A DNA stretch of 64,000 nucleotides from Capnocytophaga sp. ARDL2 (GTDB taxonomy: Bacteria > Bacteroidota > Bacteroidia > Flavobacteriales > Flavobacteriaceae). This document shows positions 37,423 to 46,563 of the stretch, one piece after another. Made by a program: the position numbers and the translations under genes. The stretch covers positions 1,116,001-1,180,000 of the forward strand of contig NZ_CP168034.1 of NCBI RefSeq assembly GCF_041530365.1, given 5' to 3'. Numbering within the stretch: the stretch's first letter is position 1; each line of letters opens with the position of its first letter. The notes beneath the pieces are model-generated. The model was not told where the DNA came from. It ran no database searches and saw only the letters and a list, made by a program, of their open reading frames with translations.

Positions 37423-39092
37423 ATGGAACAATTTGTAGTATCTGCTAGAAAATACCGTCCGCAAACTTTTAAAGATGTGGTAGGACAACAGGCGATTACC
37501 AATACTTTGGTAAACGCTATCGAAAACAATCACTTGGCTCAGGCCTTGTTGTTTACCGGTCCTCGTGGTGTCGGTAAAACGACCTGTGCGAGAATTTTAG
37601 CTCGTAAAATCAACCAAGTGGGCTACGACGACCCTACAGAGGATTTTGCGTTTAATGTATTCGAACTCGATGCGGCGTCTAATAATAGTGTGGAAGATAT
37701 CCGTAATTTGATAGACCAAGTGCGTATCCCACCACAAACGGGGCAGTACAAGGTATATATCATCGATGAGGTACACATGTTGTCGAGTGCAGCTTTCAAT
37801 GCCTTTTTGAAAACCTTAGAAGAACCGCCAAAACATGCTATTTTTATCTTAGCTACTACTGAAAAACACAAGATTATTCCTACGATATTGTCTCGTTGTC
37901 AAATTTTTGATTTTAAACGAATCACAGTTCAGGATGCCAAAGAGCATTTGATGGAAGTAGCAAAATCTCAAAATATTACATTTGAGGAAGATGCTCTACA
38001 AATCATTGCACAAAAGGCAGATGGAGCGATGCGTGATGCCTTGTCTATTTTTGACCGTGTGGTCTCGTATTGTGGAAATCATTTGACGTATAAGGATGTA
38101 GCAGAAAATCTCAATGTATTGGATTATGATACTTATCTAAAAGTAACTGATAGTATGATTGTCAATGATTTACCTCAGTTGTTGTTGGGATTTGACGATA
38201 TATTGGCAAGAGGATTTGACCCACATCATTTCGTAATGGGCTTGAGTTCACATTTCCGTAATTTGATGGTTTGTAGAAATCCCCAGACATTGGAGTTGTT
38301 GCAAGTATCTGACGAGGTAAAAGAGCAATTTAAAATTCAGGCACAAAAACTTTCGCAAGCTCAGTTGATAGAAGCGATAGAAATTGCCAATACATGTGAT
38401 TTGAATTATCGTACCAGTCAGAACCAGCGATTGTTGATTGAGTTGTGTTTGATGCAATTGGGATCAATTACACATCCAGAGACTGAAAAAAAAAAAGTAA
38501 ATTTTTCATAATTCCCACTTCGTATTTCGCTACTCAATCCGTAGAATCGCAAACTTCGGTGCAAAATGTAGTAAAACAAATAGTAAATTCAACTCAAGAA
38601 GAGAAAGTAGCCGAATCACAAGGAGAAGTTTATTCGAGTTTGTCGTTGAAGAGCATAGAAAACAAACGCAAATTAGAATCGAGCATTCACCCCATGGATA
38701 TGAGTGACGAAAACAAACCACAGGATAGTTTTTCCGAAGCACAATTGTATGATTTGTGGGAGCAATGTGAGAAAAATTATTATACTACTGGTCGTATGGT
38801 GATGGCGTCTAATATGCAAATAGCTGAAAAGCGATTGAATGAAAATATTTTACAATTGGAATTTCCATCAGAAGGAACCAAATTGAGTTTTGAAGAAAAT
38901 ATGTATGATTTGGTTTCGTTTTTAAGGCGAAAGTTAAACAATTATAATTTTCAAATTGAAACAATCGTTAATGAAAAGATGCCTACAAAGAAAATGATTT
39001 TTACGACGGAAGAAAAAGTAAATCATTTGAAAGAGAAATATATAGCGTTTCAGGAGTTGATAAAAGTATTTGAATTATCATCGAAAGATTAG
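37423..39092 (+). CDS. dnaX: DNA polymerase III gamma/tau subunit, with A11 tract frame break
   Basis: The clamp-loader ATPase has FTGPRGVGKTTCARI (Walker A, about residue 46), YIIDEVHMLS (Walker B), EEPP and the sensor SRC. At 38486-38496 a run of eleven A lies in GAC-TG-A11-GTAA. The zero frame ends at 38511 (362 residues, gamma-like). A -1 shift in the A-run, or a twelfth A, continues without a stop to 39092 (556 residues, tau-like) through KSKFFIIPTSYF into a C-terminal domain with the typical tau end. The reading frame before the tract in the second frame is closed by TGA at 38484, so the tract is the only joining point. This is either slippage making two products, as known for dnaX elsewhere, or a homopolymer error. 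Confidence 0.93.
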
Positions 39093-39141
39093 GTGTTGAT
39101 AGAAAAGAGAAAGATAAAAAAATAAAATATTTTCAAAAAAG

Positions 39142-39173
39142 TTTGCTTGTTGTAGAAAAAAGTTCTACTTTTG
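39142..39173 (+). promoter_or_regulatory. Promoter of the tRNA cluster
   Basis: TTTG (39142-39145), a 20-base spacer and TACTTTTG (39166-39173), both full matches, 46 bases before the first tRNA. Confidence 0.82.
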
Positions 39174-39219
39174 CAACACTTTTAAAAAAGAAAAGTTCTT
39201 ATCATTGTAAGAAAAAATA

Positions 39220-39303
39220 GGAGAGGTGCCGGAGTGGTAACGGAGCAGATTGCTAATCTGTCATCGGGTAACCGATGCCAGGGTTCGAATCCCTGTCTCT
39301 CCG
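39220..39303 (+). tRNA. tRNA-Ser (GCU), copy 1
   Basis: Acceptor GGAGAGG pairs with TCTCTCC; anticodon GCT at 39252-39254 in loop TTGCTAA; a long variable arm (CATCGGGTAACCGATG) as expected for serine; T-loop TTCGAAT. CCA is not encoded. Confidence 0.96.
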
Positions 39304-39317
39304 CACAGAAAATATTT

Positions 39318-39392
39318 CGGGGTGTAGCGTAGCCCGGTTATCGCGCTTGGTTTGGGACCAAGAGGTCGCAGGTTCGAATCCTGCCACCCCGA
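39318..39392 (+). tRNA. tRNA-Pro (UGG), copy 1
   Basis: Acceptor CGGGGTG / CACCCCG, anticodon TGG at 39353-39355 in loop TTTGGGA, T-arm GCAGG-TTCGAAT-CCTGC. Confidence 0.96.
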
Positions 39393-39437
39393 CAAAGTAT
39401 TTTTCATAATTTTTGGGTTTTAAGTATTATAATGGTA

Positions 39438-39511
39438 GGTCCAGTAGCTCAGCTGGATAGAGCAACTGCCTTCTAAGCAGTAGGTCTTAGGTTCGAATCC
39501 TAACTGGATCA
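39438..39511 (+). tRNA. tRNA-Arg (UCU), copy 1
   Basis: Acceptor GGTCCAG / CTGGATC, anticodon TCT at 39472-39474 in loop CTTCTAA, T-arm TTAGG / CCTAA. It differs from copy 2 by a T-A versus C-G pair in the T-stem. Confidence 0.95.
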
Positions 39512-39540
39512 CGAGAAAAGTTCATTCATTTATATGAATA

Positions 39541-39624
39541 GGAGAGGTGCCGGAGTGGTAACGGAGCAGATTGCTAATCTGTCATCGGGTAACCGATGCC
39601 AGGGTTCGAATCCCTGTCTCTCCG
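39541..39624 (+). tRNA. tRNA-Ser (GCU), copy 2
   Basis: Identical to copy 1 across the whole 84 bases, including the variable arm. Confidence 0.96.
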
Positions 39625-39638
39625 CACAGAAAATATTT

Positions 39639-39713
39639 CGGGGTGTAGCGTAGCCCGGTTATCGCGCTTGGTTTGGGACCAAGAGGTCGCAGGTTCGAAT
39701 CCTGCCACCCCGA
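39639..39713 (+). tRNA. tRNA-Pro (UGG), copy 2
   Basis: Identical to copy 1, with the same 14-base spacer after the serine tRNA. Confidence 0.96.
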
Positions 39714-39759
39714 CAAAGATTTTCATAATTTTTGATTTTTAAATTGTTATTCATGGTGG

Positions 39760-39833
39760 GGTCCAGTAGCTCAGCTGGATAGAGCAACTGCCTTCTAAGC
39801 AGTAGGTCCTAGGTTCGAATCCTAGCTGGATCA
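39760..39833 (+). tRNA. tRNA-Arg (UCU), copy 2
   Basis: Anticodon TCT; T-arm CTAGG / CCTAG, a compensated change relative to copy 1 (TTAGG / CCTAA). Confidence 0.95.
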
Positions 39834-39841
39834 CTTCATCA

Positions 39842-39914
39842 GACTCGATAGCTCAGTTGGTAGAGCACAACACTTTTAATGTTGGGGTCCTGGGTTCGAG
39901 CCCCAGTCGGGTCA
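39842..39914 (+). tRNA. tRNA-Lys (UUU)
   Basis: Acceptor GACTCGA / TCGGGTC, anticodon TTT in loop CTTTTAA between CAACA / TGTTG, T-arm CTGGG / CCCAG. It is the last gene of the cluster and is not duplicated. Confidence 0.95.
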
Positions 39915-39918
39915 CGAA

Positions 39919-39946
39919 AGCCTTCTTGCTAAAGAAGGTTTTTTTA
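39919..39946 (+). terminator. Terminator of the tRNA cluster
   Basis: Stem CCTTCTT / AAGAAGG with a GCTA loop and T7 run, directly after the lysine tRNA. Confidence 0.88.
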
Positions 39947-40036
39947 TGTCTTTAACCTTCATTAATGGTATTTTGTGAATTTTTTTCCGAACTTTTTATT
40001 TATTTTGTAGCAATTTTATAAAAACGAATATTTTTT

Positions 40037-41902
40037 ATGCTAAAACATATAGTTTCTTGTTTATTGCTGTTTTTTATCTCCACAACTTCTTTTGCCCAAG
40101 TGGTGTTTGAAGTCAAGGTAAATCGCTCAAAAATAGCTCCCGACGATGTGATAGAAATTTATTTTGTTTCTAATGTAAATGGTAGTATCTCTTTGCCAAA
40201 TTTTGATGGATTTCAAATTTATGGTGGTCCCAATCGTTTTCATAATTCATCTAATATTAATGGTAAAGTAACTACCGAGTCAGGAATCTCTTTTGTACTT
40301 TCTCCTAAAAAAAATGGAACCATAACCATCGAAAGTGCTCAACTGGAATACCAAGGAAAAAAATACCAAACCCAACCCATCCGCATAGAGGTGAGCGAAA
40401 AATATCAAAATCAACAGCCCCGTCAGCAATCTCCGCAAAACAGACATCAGCAATTGTATCAACAGATGCAACAGCAAATGCAACAACAGATGCAACGTCA
40501 TCAGCAAATGATGCAACAGTTTGACGAACTATTTGAACAAAGACAGCGTCCTCAATTTCGCATTCCTCAAGATGCGGGAAGAGGGGTTCATATCGAAACA
40601 AAAGTGAGCAAAAACTCGGCTTATGTAAACGAACCAATCTATATCGAGTACATCTTGCATGTGAGTTATTTTTCGAGTGCAAATGATATCGAATTTGAAC
40701 AAGCTCCTGTGTTTAAAGATTTTTGGAACTATACAGAAGATAATAGAAATCCGCCGATTGAAGAGCGAACTTACAATGGTAAGAAATATCGCTCAATCGT
40801 GTTGAAAAAAGCGGTGTTGATGCCTCAAAAAGAAGGTACATTGGAAATTCAGCCTGTAAAAATGCGAATGATTCAAGAAGATTTTACCGATAGTTTTGAT
40901 GCTTTTGGTCGTCCGCAAATGGATAGAAAGCGTGTTACTATTGCTTCCCAACCTGTGAAAATTCAATCAAAAGCTTTGCCTGTAGCCAATCAACCAGTCA
41001 ATTTTTCGGGAGCGGTTGGTAGTTTTGATCTGTCGCAAACAATTGATAAAACCATTCACAAAGCTGGGGAAGCGATGACGTTCAGCATCACTCTCAAAGG
41101 AAAAGGGAATCTCGATTTGATTCAATTGCCTACTTTGAAATCGGTAGAACATTTAGAAATCTATGAACCGACCATCAAAGACAATTTTTCTAAAAATATT
41201 CAAAACGGATTGGAAGGTTCGCGTACCTATACCTACACGATTGTTCCTGCATATAAGGGTGATTATACCATCGAACCGATTGAGTTTTCGTATTTTGATT
41301 TGGCTTCGCAATCTTATAAAATATTGAAAACAAATGAAATAAATCTTAAAATAACTGAGGGAGATACACCACCAATAGAAAGTGATTTGGACGAAAAAGA
41401 ATTAGATACTACGGTTGTTCAATCTATAAAAAAACAATTTGATACAAACAAAGGACGTTTAGGATGGGCAAAATCTAAGAGTTTTGATTGGTTGTTTTTT
41501 ATCCCATTGGTTGCTATTCCTATGCTTTTTATTGGAAAAAAATATTCAAAAAAAATAGATTTTTTACCTAAGGAAAATCAAAGTAAATTGGCAAAAAAAT
41601 ATTTATTTCAGGCAAAAGCTCAAATAGAAAATCCTACTGAATTTTATTTTACCTTAGAAAAATGTTTACATAATTATTTAAAAGGAAAATATCAGTTGGA
41701 AATCAAAGATTTGACTTCGGAAAAAATTGCTCTTTTGTTACAGGAAAAAAATGTTTCGGAGGAAATAATCAGCCAATTTATACAGTTGAAAGAAACTTGC
41801 GAAATGGCAAGATATGCCTTGGTTGATCATCAAAATACAGAAAATGATTATCAACTGGCAGTAGAAACGATTCAAAATTTAGATAAACAATTGAAAAAAT
41901 AA
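40037..41902 (+). CDS. batD: BatD family protein
   Basis: A protein of 621 residues with a signal peptide (SCLLLFFISTTSFAQ), tandem Ig-like beta domains (about 20-130 and 190-460), and one membrane helix near residue 490 (DWLFFIPLVAIPMLFIG), followed by a cytoplasmic helical tail. Early residues VNRSKIAPDDVIEIYFV and the later IHKAGEAMTFSITLKGKGNLDLI are BatD hallmarks. A glutamine/methionine-rich linker lies at about 122-180. Bat proteins are linked to aerotolerance and stress in Bacteroidota. batA, batB and batC are absent upstream, where the tRNA cluster lies, so the operon is split or partial here. Confidence 0.9.
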   Translation: MLKHIVSCLLLFFISTTSFAQVVFEVKVNRSKIAPDDVIEIYFVSNVNGSISLPNFDGFQIYGGPNRFHNSSNINGKVTTESGISFVLSPKKNGTITIESAQLEYQGKKYQTQPIRIEVSEKYQNQQPRQQSPQNRHQQLYQQMQQQMQQQMQRHQQMMQQFDELFEQRQRPQFRIPQDAGRGVHIETKVSKNSAYVNEPIYIEYILHVSYFSSANDIEFEQAPVFKDFWNYTEDNRNPPIEERTYNGKKYRSIVLKKAVLMPQKEGTLEIQPVKMRMIQEDFTDSFDAFGRPQMDRKRVTIASQPVKIQSKALPVANQPVNFSGAVGSFDLSQTIDKTIHKAGEAMTFSITLKGKGNLDLIQLPTLKSVEHLEIYEPTIKDNFSKNIQNGLEGSRTYTYTIVPAYKGDYTIEPIEFSYFDLASQSYKILKTNEINLKITEGDTPPIESDLDEKELDTTVVQSIKKQFDTNKGRLGWAKSKSFDWLFFIPLVAIPMLFIGKKYSKKIDFLPKENQSKLAKKYLFQAKAQIENPTEFYFTLEKCLHNYLKGKYQLEIKDLTSEKIALLLQEKNVSEEIISQFIQLKETCEMARYALVDHQNTENDYQLAVETIQNLDKQLKK

Positions 41903-41903
41903 T

Positions 41904-42641
41904 ATGAGAAAGTTACTGATAGTGTGTGAACTGTTTTTTTCAATTTCGTTGTTTGCACAGGATGCTCAATCGTTGTTTTCAAAAGCAACTACGGCTTATG
42001 AAAAAAATGATTTTCCTACAGCAATTACATCCTACAAAACTTTGTTGAAAGACTATCCTTACAACGTAGATATTCATTACAATCTGGCAAATGCCTATCA
42101 AAAACAGCAAGATACAGTTTGGGCAGTGTATCACTACGAACAAGTGTTGAAAGTGCAACCTGACTTTAAAGCTGCGAGGGTAAATTTACAGTTTTTACGT
42201 CCAATAGAATCACCTGATCGTCATTTTCAAATGGAAACAAGCGAAGTCTTTTATAGTTTGTTTTCAATGTTTTCTATTGGAACTTGGTCGATGATTGCCT
42301 TGTTGTTCAGTGTTTTGACATTGGTAGGATTTGCTGTAAAATTGTATGTTGCAAATAATACCAAAATCGGAAATTACGCGTTTTGGATTGCCCTTCCGTT
42401 GGCATTGTTTAGCTATGGAATAGTAAAATTTCAGCAAAATTATTTAACCACACCTCATTATGTTTTGACTTTGAAATCTGCTTCATTGAAAAATGAACAA
42501 AGAGAGTTTTCTAGAGAAATTATGACTTTACCACAAGCAACCAAATGTAGACTTTTGTCAAAAGAAAATAATTGGTATCAAGTGCAATTGGTAGATGAAA
42601 CCGTTGGTTGGGTAGAGAAAAATTTGGTGATTGGTTTGTAA
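41904..42641 (+). CDS. batE: BatE-like TPR and SH3-domain protein
   Basis: A protein of 245 residues with a signal peptide (LFFSISLFAQ), tetratricopeptide repeats (about 20-100, with YNLANAYQKQQDTVWAVYHYEQVL), two membrane helices (about 120-165), and a C-terminal bacterial SH3-like domain (TKCRLLSKENNWYQVQL, GWVEKNLV). This order is that of BatE. It begins one base after batD and probably forms a complex with it at the inner membrane. Confidence 0.85.
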   Translation: MRKLLIVCELFFSISLFAQDAQSLFSKATTAYEKNDFPTAITSYKTLLKDYPYNVDIHYNLANAYQKQQDTVWAVYHYEQVLKVQPDFKAARVNLQFLRPIESPDRHFQMETSEVFYSLFSMFSIGTWSMIALLFSVLTLVGFAVKLYVANNTKIGNYAFWIALPLALFSYGIVKFQQNYLTTPHYVLTLKSASLKNEQREFSREIMTLPQATKCRLLSKENNWYQVQLVDETVGWVEKNLVIGL

Positions 42642-42643
42642 TA

Positions 42644-43567
42644 TTACATTATACTCCATTCTATTAGAAAATACCAAAATCCGATAGTGAGAAATGATAT
42701 TGGAATACCAAAACCGACCATCATATTGCTCAATTCGGGTTTTAGACCGTATGAATTGGCTAAAATGGCTCCTGTAATCATAGGAGCCATTGCTGCTTCT
42801 ATGATACATATTTTTGTTTCTAAAGTGTTGAATCCTAAAATGTAATAATATAAAGTGAAAATCACAAAGGGGAATAAGAGTAATTTATATGCAAGTCCCA
42901 ATCCCAAAAAGCCAAAGTGTTTGCTATAGGTTTTGAATTTGAGTTGAAAACCTACCGAAATCAACGCAATAGGGGATATGGTAGCAGCTAATCTTTTGAA
43001 AACTTCTTTCAACTCGAAAGGAAAATCTATACCGAGGATTAGTAAAAGTATAGCAAAACAAAATGCAATAAAAGGAGGAAAAGAAATGATTTTTTGAATG
43101 AGACTTTCGCTTTCATTTTTAGCAGATTTTTTTGCATAATAGGTAGCAGTCAAAATTCCCAAAGTAGATAAAACGACAAAAGTACCAGGTAAATCTACGA
43201 TAATTAGTGTTTTCATTCCCTCGTCACCATATAGTCCAGTAATAATCGGAATGCCAACGAATGAGGTGTTTCCCAAACCTGCAGTGAGTGTCAAACAGCC
43301 GATCAGTTTTTTTGACCAATGAAAGATTTTTCCCAACAAAGCAAACAACAAAAATGAAAGGGTAAAACAAATCCAAGCTACGCCAATTGGTAATAACAAC
43401 GACCATTGCAATTGCAAATCGGGGATGTAATATAGTGCCATTGCCGGAAGTGCTACATATAGTATATAGCCGTTGAGAACGGCAGGTGTGTTTTTGGGAA
43501 AAGTTTTGCTGTATCTCAATCCGATACCGATTGCCAAACAAATAAATATGAGTAGTATCTGTGTCAT
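42644..43567 (-). CDS. AEC family transporter (auxin-efflux-carrier type)
   Basis: A protein of 307 residues with about ten membrane helices in two halves, beginning FICLAIGIGLRYSKTFPKNTPAVLNGYILYVALPAMAL, the typical AEC start. The conserved central region GNTSFVGIPIITGLYGDEG and the late MAPMITGAILANSYGLKPEL match the family. Members export or import organic acids such as malate in bacteria; the substrate is unknown. It is convergent with batE, two bases apart, with no hairpin between them. Confidence 0.9.
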   Translation of the reverse strand: MTQILLIFICLAIGIGLRYSKTFPKNTPAVLNGYILYVALPAMALYYIPDLQLQWSLLLPIGVAWICFTLSFLLFALLGKIFHWSKKLIGCLTLTAGLGNTSFVGIPIITGLYGDEGMKTLIIVDLPGTFVVLSTLGILTATYYAKKSAKNESESLIQKIISFPPFIAFCFAILLLILGIDFPFELKEVFKRLAATISPIALISVGFQLKFKTYSKHFGFLGLGLAYKLLLFPFVIFTLYYYILGFNTLETKICIIEAAMAPMITGAILANSYGLKPELSNMMVGFGIPISFLTIGFWYFLIEWSIM

Positions 43568-43649
43568 AGTCTAAATGTTTTGATGTCGTAAAGATACTAT
43601 AATTCTATTGTTTTTAGAATGAATTTAAAGAAAAAGATTTTTTTATGTC

Positions 43650-43684
43650 AAAAAAAAAAGAGGCTGAAATGTCGCCTCTTTTTC
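43650..43684 (-). terminator. Terminator of the small secreted-protein gene
   Basis: Stem AAGAGGC / GCCTCTT with a nine-base loop; on the minus strand it is followed by a run of nine T. Confidence 0.82.
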
Positions 43685-43688
43685 ATTA

Positions 43689-44042
43689 TTATTCTTCAAT
43701 AGGTAAATAACCTCTTGTTTTTAAATTTTGTTCTGTTGTTTCGTACATTTTTCTATACAAAGTAATGGCTTCTTCAACAGATGTAAATTTGGTTTTGTCT
43801 AAATTATCTTCAAACCATTTTTCAACCTTCTCCAAATGTGGATAAAGGTTAGAGGTTTCTTTTAGGAATTGTTCAATACTTACCTTTGAGTTGAATCGTC
43901 TAATCAAACCAATTTCCGTATCATATTCCATGCTCTTGTTGTAGTTTTCACGAAGAATATTCATTCTATCTGTTTCAGTTTCTTGAGCAGAAACATTGAA
44001 TAATGTGAGTAAAAAAGCTGATAATATTATTATTTTTTTCAT
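43689..44042 (-). CDS. Small secreted hypothetical protein
   Basis: A protein of 117 residues with a signal peptide (IILSAFLLTLFNVSAQ). The rest is mostly helical and acidic (KVSIEQFLKETSNLYPHLEKVEKWFEDNL). No family is recognised and there is no cysteine. It stands alone between two terminators. Confidence 0.6.
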   Translation of the reverse strand: MKKIIILSAFLLTLFNVSAQETETDRMNILRENYNKSMEYDTEIGLIRRFNSKVSIEQFLKETSNLYPHLEKVEKWFEDNLDKTKFTSVEEAITLYRKMYETTEQNLKTRGYLPIEE

Positions 44043-44191
44043 TGTTAATGAATATTATTAATTAATTATTTATGATTCGAGAAAATGAGTTCCAAGGTTA
44101 TTATATTTTTTATAAATGCAAAAGTTTTTTAATTTTTTAAGGAGGAATAATTAAATTTCTAAATTTATTATATGGTAAATTTAAATGTTAT

Positions 44192-44227
44192 AAAAAAAGA
44201 GGCTGTTTTTTACAGTCTCTTTTTTTA
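44192..44227 (-). terminator. Terminator of rimO
   Basis: Stem AAAGAGGCTGT / ACAGTCTCTTT with a TTTT loop and T-run on both sides, directly after the rimO stop. Confidence 0.85.
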
Positions 44228-44228
44228 T

Positions 44229-45542
44229 TTACTTTACTGGTGTTCCGTACAAATCAAATTCTGTAGCATTGTGAATCTCTACATTGACAAATTCACCTAC
44301 TTTTACATAGTGTTGAGTAGCATCGATGAGTACTTCGTTGTCCACATCTGGCGAATCGAACTCGGTGCGTCCGATGAAGTGATTGCCTTCTTTGCGGTCG
44401 ATGATACAACGGAACGATTTTCCGATTTTTTCTTGGTTCAACTCCCACGATATCTGTGCTTGTATCTCCATGATTTCATTGGCACGGACTTGTTTTATCT
44501 CTTCTGGCACATCGTCTTCCAATGTATAGGCGTGGGTATTTTCTTCGTGTGAATAGGTAAAACAACCCAATCTTTCGAAACGCATTTCTTTTACCCAATC
44601 TTTCAAAATTTGGAAATCTTCTTCTGTTTCACCAGGATAGCCTACAATCAAAGTAGTACGAATAGCCATTTCGGGTACGCGATTTCTAAATTCTTTTAAC
44701 AAATCGGTTGTTTTTTGATAAGTGGTACCTCTACGCATAGATTTCAACACATTATCAGCGATATGTTGCAATGGAATGTCAATATAATTACAGATTTTTG
44801 GTTCTTTTTTCATCAAGTCCAATACCTCCATCGGAAAGCCTGTTGGGAAGGCATAATGCAAACGAATCCACTCAATACCTTCTACTTGGGCAAGGTTTTC
44901 CAGCAATTCGGCAAGGTTGCGTTTTTTGTATAAATCCAATCCGTAGTAGGTCAAATCTTGTGCAATCAAAATCAATTCTTTTACGCCGTTTTTTGCCAAA
45001 TTTTCCGCTTCTTTTACCAATTTTTCAATAGGTTGAGAAATGTGTTTTCCTCTCATAATCGGAATCGCACAAAACGAACACGGACGGTCGCATCCCTCAG
45101 AAATTTTGAGATATGCATAGTTTTTTGGAGTAGTCGTCAATCGCTCACCCAACAATTCGTGTTTGTAATCCGCCCCTAACGCTTTGAGCAACAACGGTAA
45201 ATCTGTAGTACCAAAATATTTGTCCACATCTGGAATTTCGGCTTCCAAATCTGGTTTGTAACGCTCAGAAAGACAACCTGTAACAAATACTTTATCTACT
45301 AATCCTTGTTCTTTTTTGTTTACATATTCGAGGATGGTGTTAACTGATTCTTCTTTGGCGTTGTTGATAAATCCGCAAGTGTTGATCACCACAATATTGG
45401 CTTTGTCGTTTACTGCCTCATGGGTTACATCTTTACCACTTGCTTTTAGTTGCCCCATCAATACTTCACTATCGTAAAGGTTTTTTGAGCAACCAAGGGT
45501 TACTACATTGATTTTATTTTTTCTAATTGATTTTGTACGCAT
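44229..45542 (-). CDS. rimO: Ribosomal protein S12 methylthiotransferase RimO
   Basis: A protein of 437 residues. The N-terminal UPF0004 domain has VTLGCSKNLYDSE, NTCGFI and TGCLSERY, supplying three cluster cysteines. The radical-SAM domain has SEGCDRPCSFCAIPIMRG (CxxxCxxC), and a TRAM domain forms the end. RimO adds a methylthio group to an aspartate of ribosomal protein S12, using two 4Fe-4S clusters. The CSKN rather than CSQN start and the overall length favour RimO over MiaB. It lies seven bases upstream of nothing on its own strand except the broken barrel gene. Confidence 0.96.
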   Translation of the reverse strand: MRTKSIRKNKINVVTLGCSKNLYDSEVLMGQLKASGKDVTHEAVNDKANIVVINTCGFINNAKEESVNTILEYVNKKEQGLVDKVFVTGCLSERYKPDLEAEIPDVDKYFGTTDLPLLLKALGADYKHELLGERLTTTPKNYAYLKISEGCDRPCSFCAIPIMRGKHISQPIEKLVKEAENLAKNGVKELILIAQDLTYYGLDLYKKRNLAELLENLAQVEGIEWIRLHYAFPTGFPMEVLDLMKKEPKICNYIDIPLQHIADNVLKSMRRGTTYQKTTDLLKEFRNRVPEMAIRTTLIVGYPGETEEDFQILKDWVKEMRFERLGCFTYSHEENTHAYTLEDDVPEEIKQVRANEIMEIQAQISWELNQEKIGKSFRCIIDRKEGNHFIGRTEFDSPDVDNEVLIDATQHYVKVGEFVNVEIHNATEFDLYGTPVK

Positions 45543-45549
45543 GGTGTTG

Positions 45550-46391
45550 TTAGTTTATTTTGATAATTCCTCCAACGGCGATTATCGTTTGGAAGAAGGT
45601 AAAATCATGAGAGACAGAATCGTTTCCTGTGTCAGATGTTGGACTTTTTACGATGTCGATATATCCCACTTTTGATTCGTATTGAATAAAAAAGTGTTTA
45701 AACAAAGTAATATTTGCACCAATTTTGGCACCAGTACCCCAACCCGCTACATTAAAAGAGTCTTTTCTACCACGACCTAAAACAGTTGCATCTGTACGGG
45801 GATACAAAAATCCTACTCCTGCACCTGCTAACGCATTTATTTGGATTTTGTCTGTGTTTCTGATACCTAAATATTTTGATATATCTCTGTATAGGTAAAT
45901 TCTGTGTTTACATAATTGAGTCCGTCTGTATGCTCAAATTGTAAAAAATGAGGTGTGAGTTTGGTCATTCCATCAGGCATTACCTCATTGTAGCTACCTA
46001 CATTTGGGTAGTGTCCCGTAACTCTTGCTACTTGATTTTGAGTCATTACGTATTTCATGTGGTCAAATCCCAATGACACATTCCACTTGTCAGAAAAGAA
46101 ATACCCCATACGGAAATTGGTTTGAGGAATCGTCAATCTCAATGGATTGATGTAGTCGATGTGCCAACCTTTAGGTCTATCATGAGCCGATGCATCATGA
46201 ACAACAAAATCATAATCAGCTCCTTTGAAATGCAAATCAGAGTTGGAAAAATAACCTCTGTTTCCACCCCAATAGGCAAAGAACTTTCCTTTGTTTCCGT
46301 CTGTAAACTTTTTAGATTCAAAATCTTGTGCTGTAGTTTGTACGCTACTTATCAGAGCAATTGCTCCTATGATATATTGTAATTTTTTCAT
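45550..46391 (-). pseudogene. Outer-membrane barrel gene with a two-base frameshift
   Basis: The ATG at 46391 starts a signal peptide (IIGAIALISSVQTTAQ) and a barrel-like protein up to TYTEIYQNI, where the frame closes at 45867. The continuation lies in another frame to 45550 (LAGAGVGFLYPRTDA, FNVAGWGTGAKIGAN). Removing one AT from GATATATC (45879-45886) gives TEISKYLGIRNTDKIQ and a single 279-residue protein. The end has strands (FFQTIIAVGGIIKIN) typical of a barrel. It is a porin-like outer-membrane protein of unknown function. The break could be a real dinucleotide slippage or an error. Confidence 0.78.
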
Positions 46392-46563
46392 GTGGGAAAA
46401 TTTTTGCAAAGATAAGGTATTAAATTTACATTTTTACATTGAATTCCTCTTAACTTCTTGTTTTTACATATCAGATGATATACGGATTCGAGTTTAAATT
46501 GATAAAACAATTACAAAATAATTTTTATTGTCCAAAGTTCTTTTATAAAATATTACTTACGCT

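Larger units (their letters stand above)
39220..39833 (+). repeat. Tandem duplication of the Ser-Pro-Arg tRNA triplet
   Basis: Two units, 39220-39511 and 39541-39833, with near-identical tRNAs and the same first spacer; the second spacer differs in length. Confidence 0.9.

Noticed and set aside
39220..39833. CRISPR-like direct repeat
   Set aside because: The repeated units are tRNA genes with proper cloverleafs.
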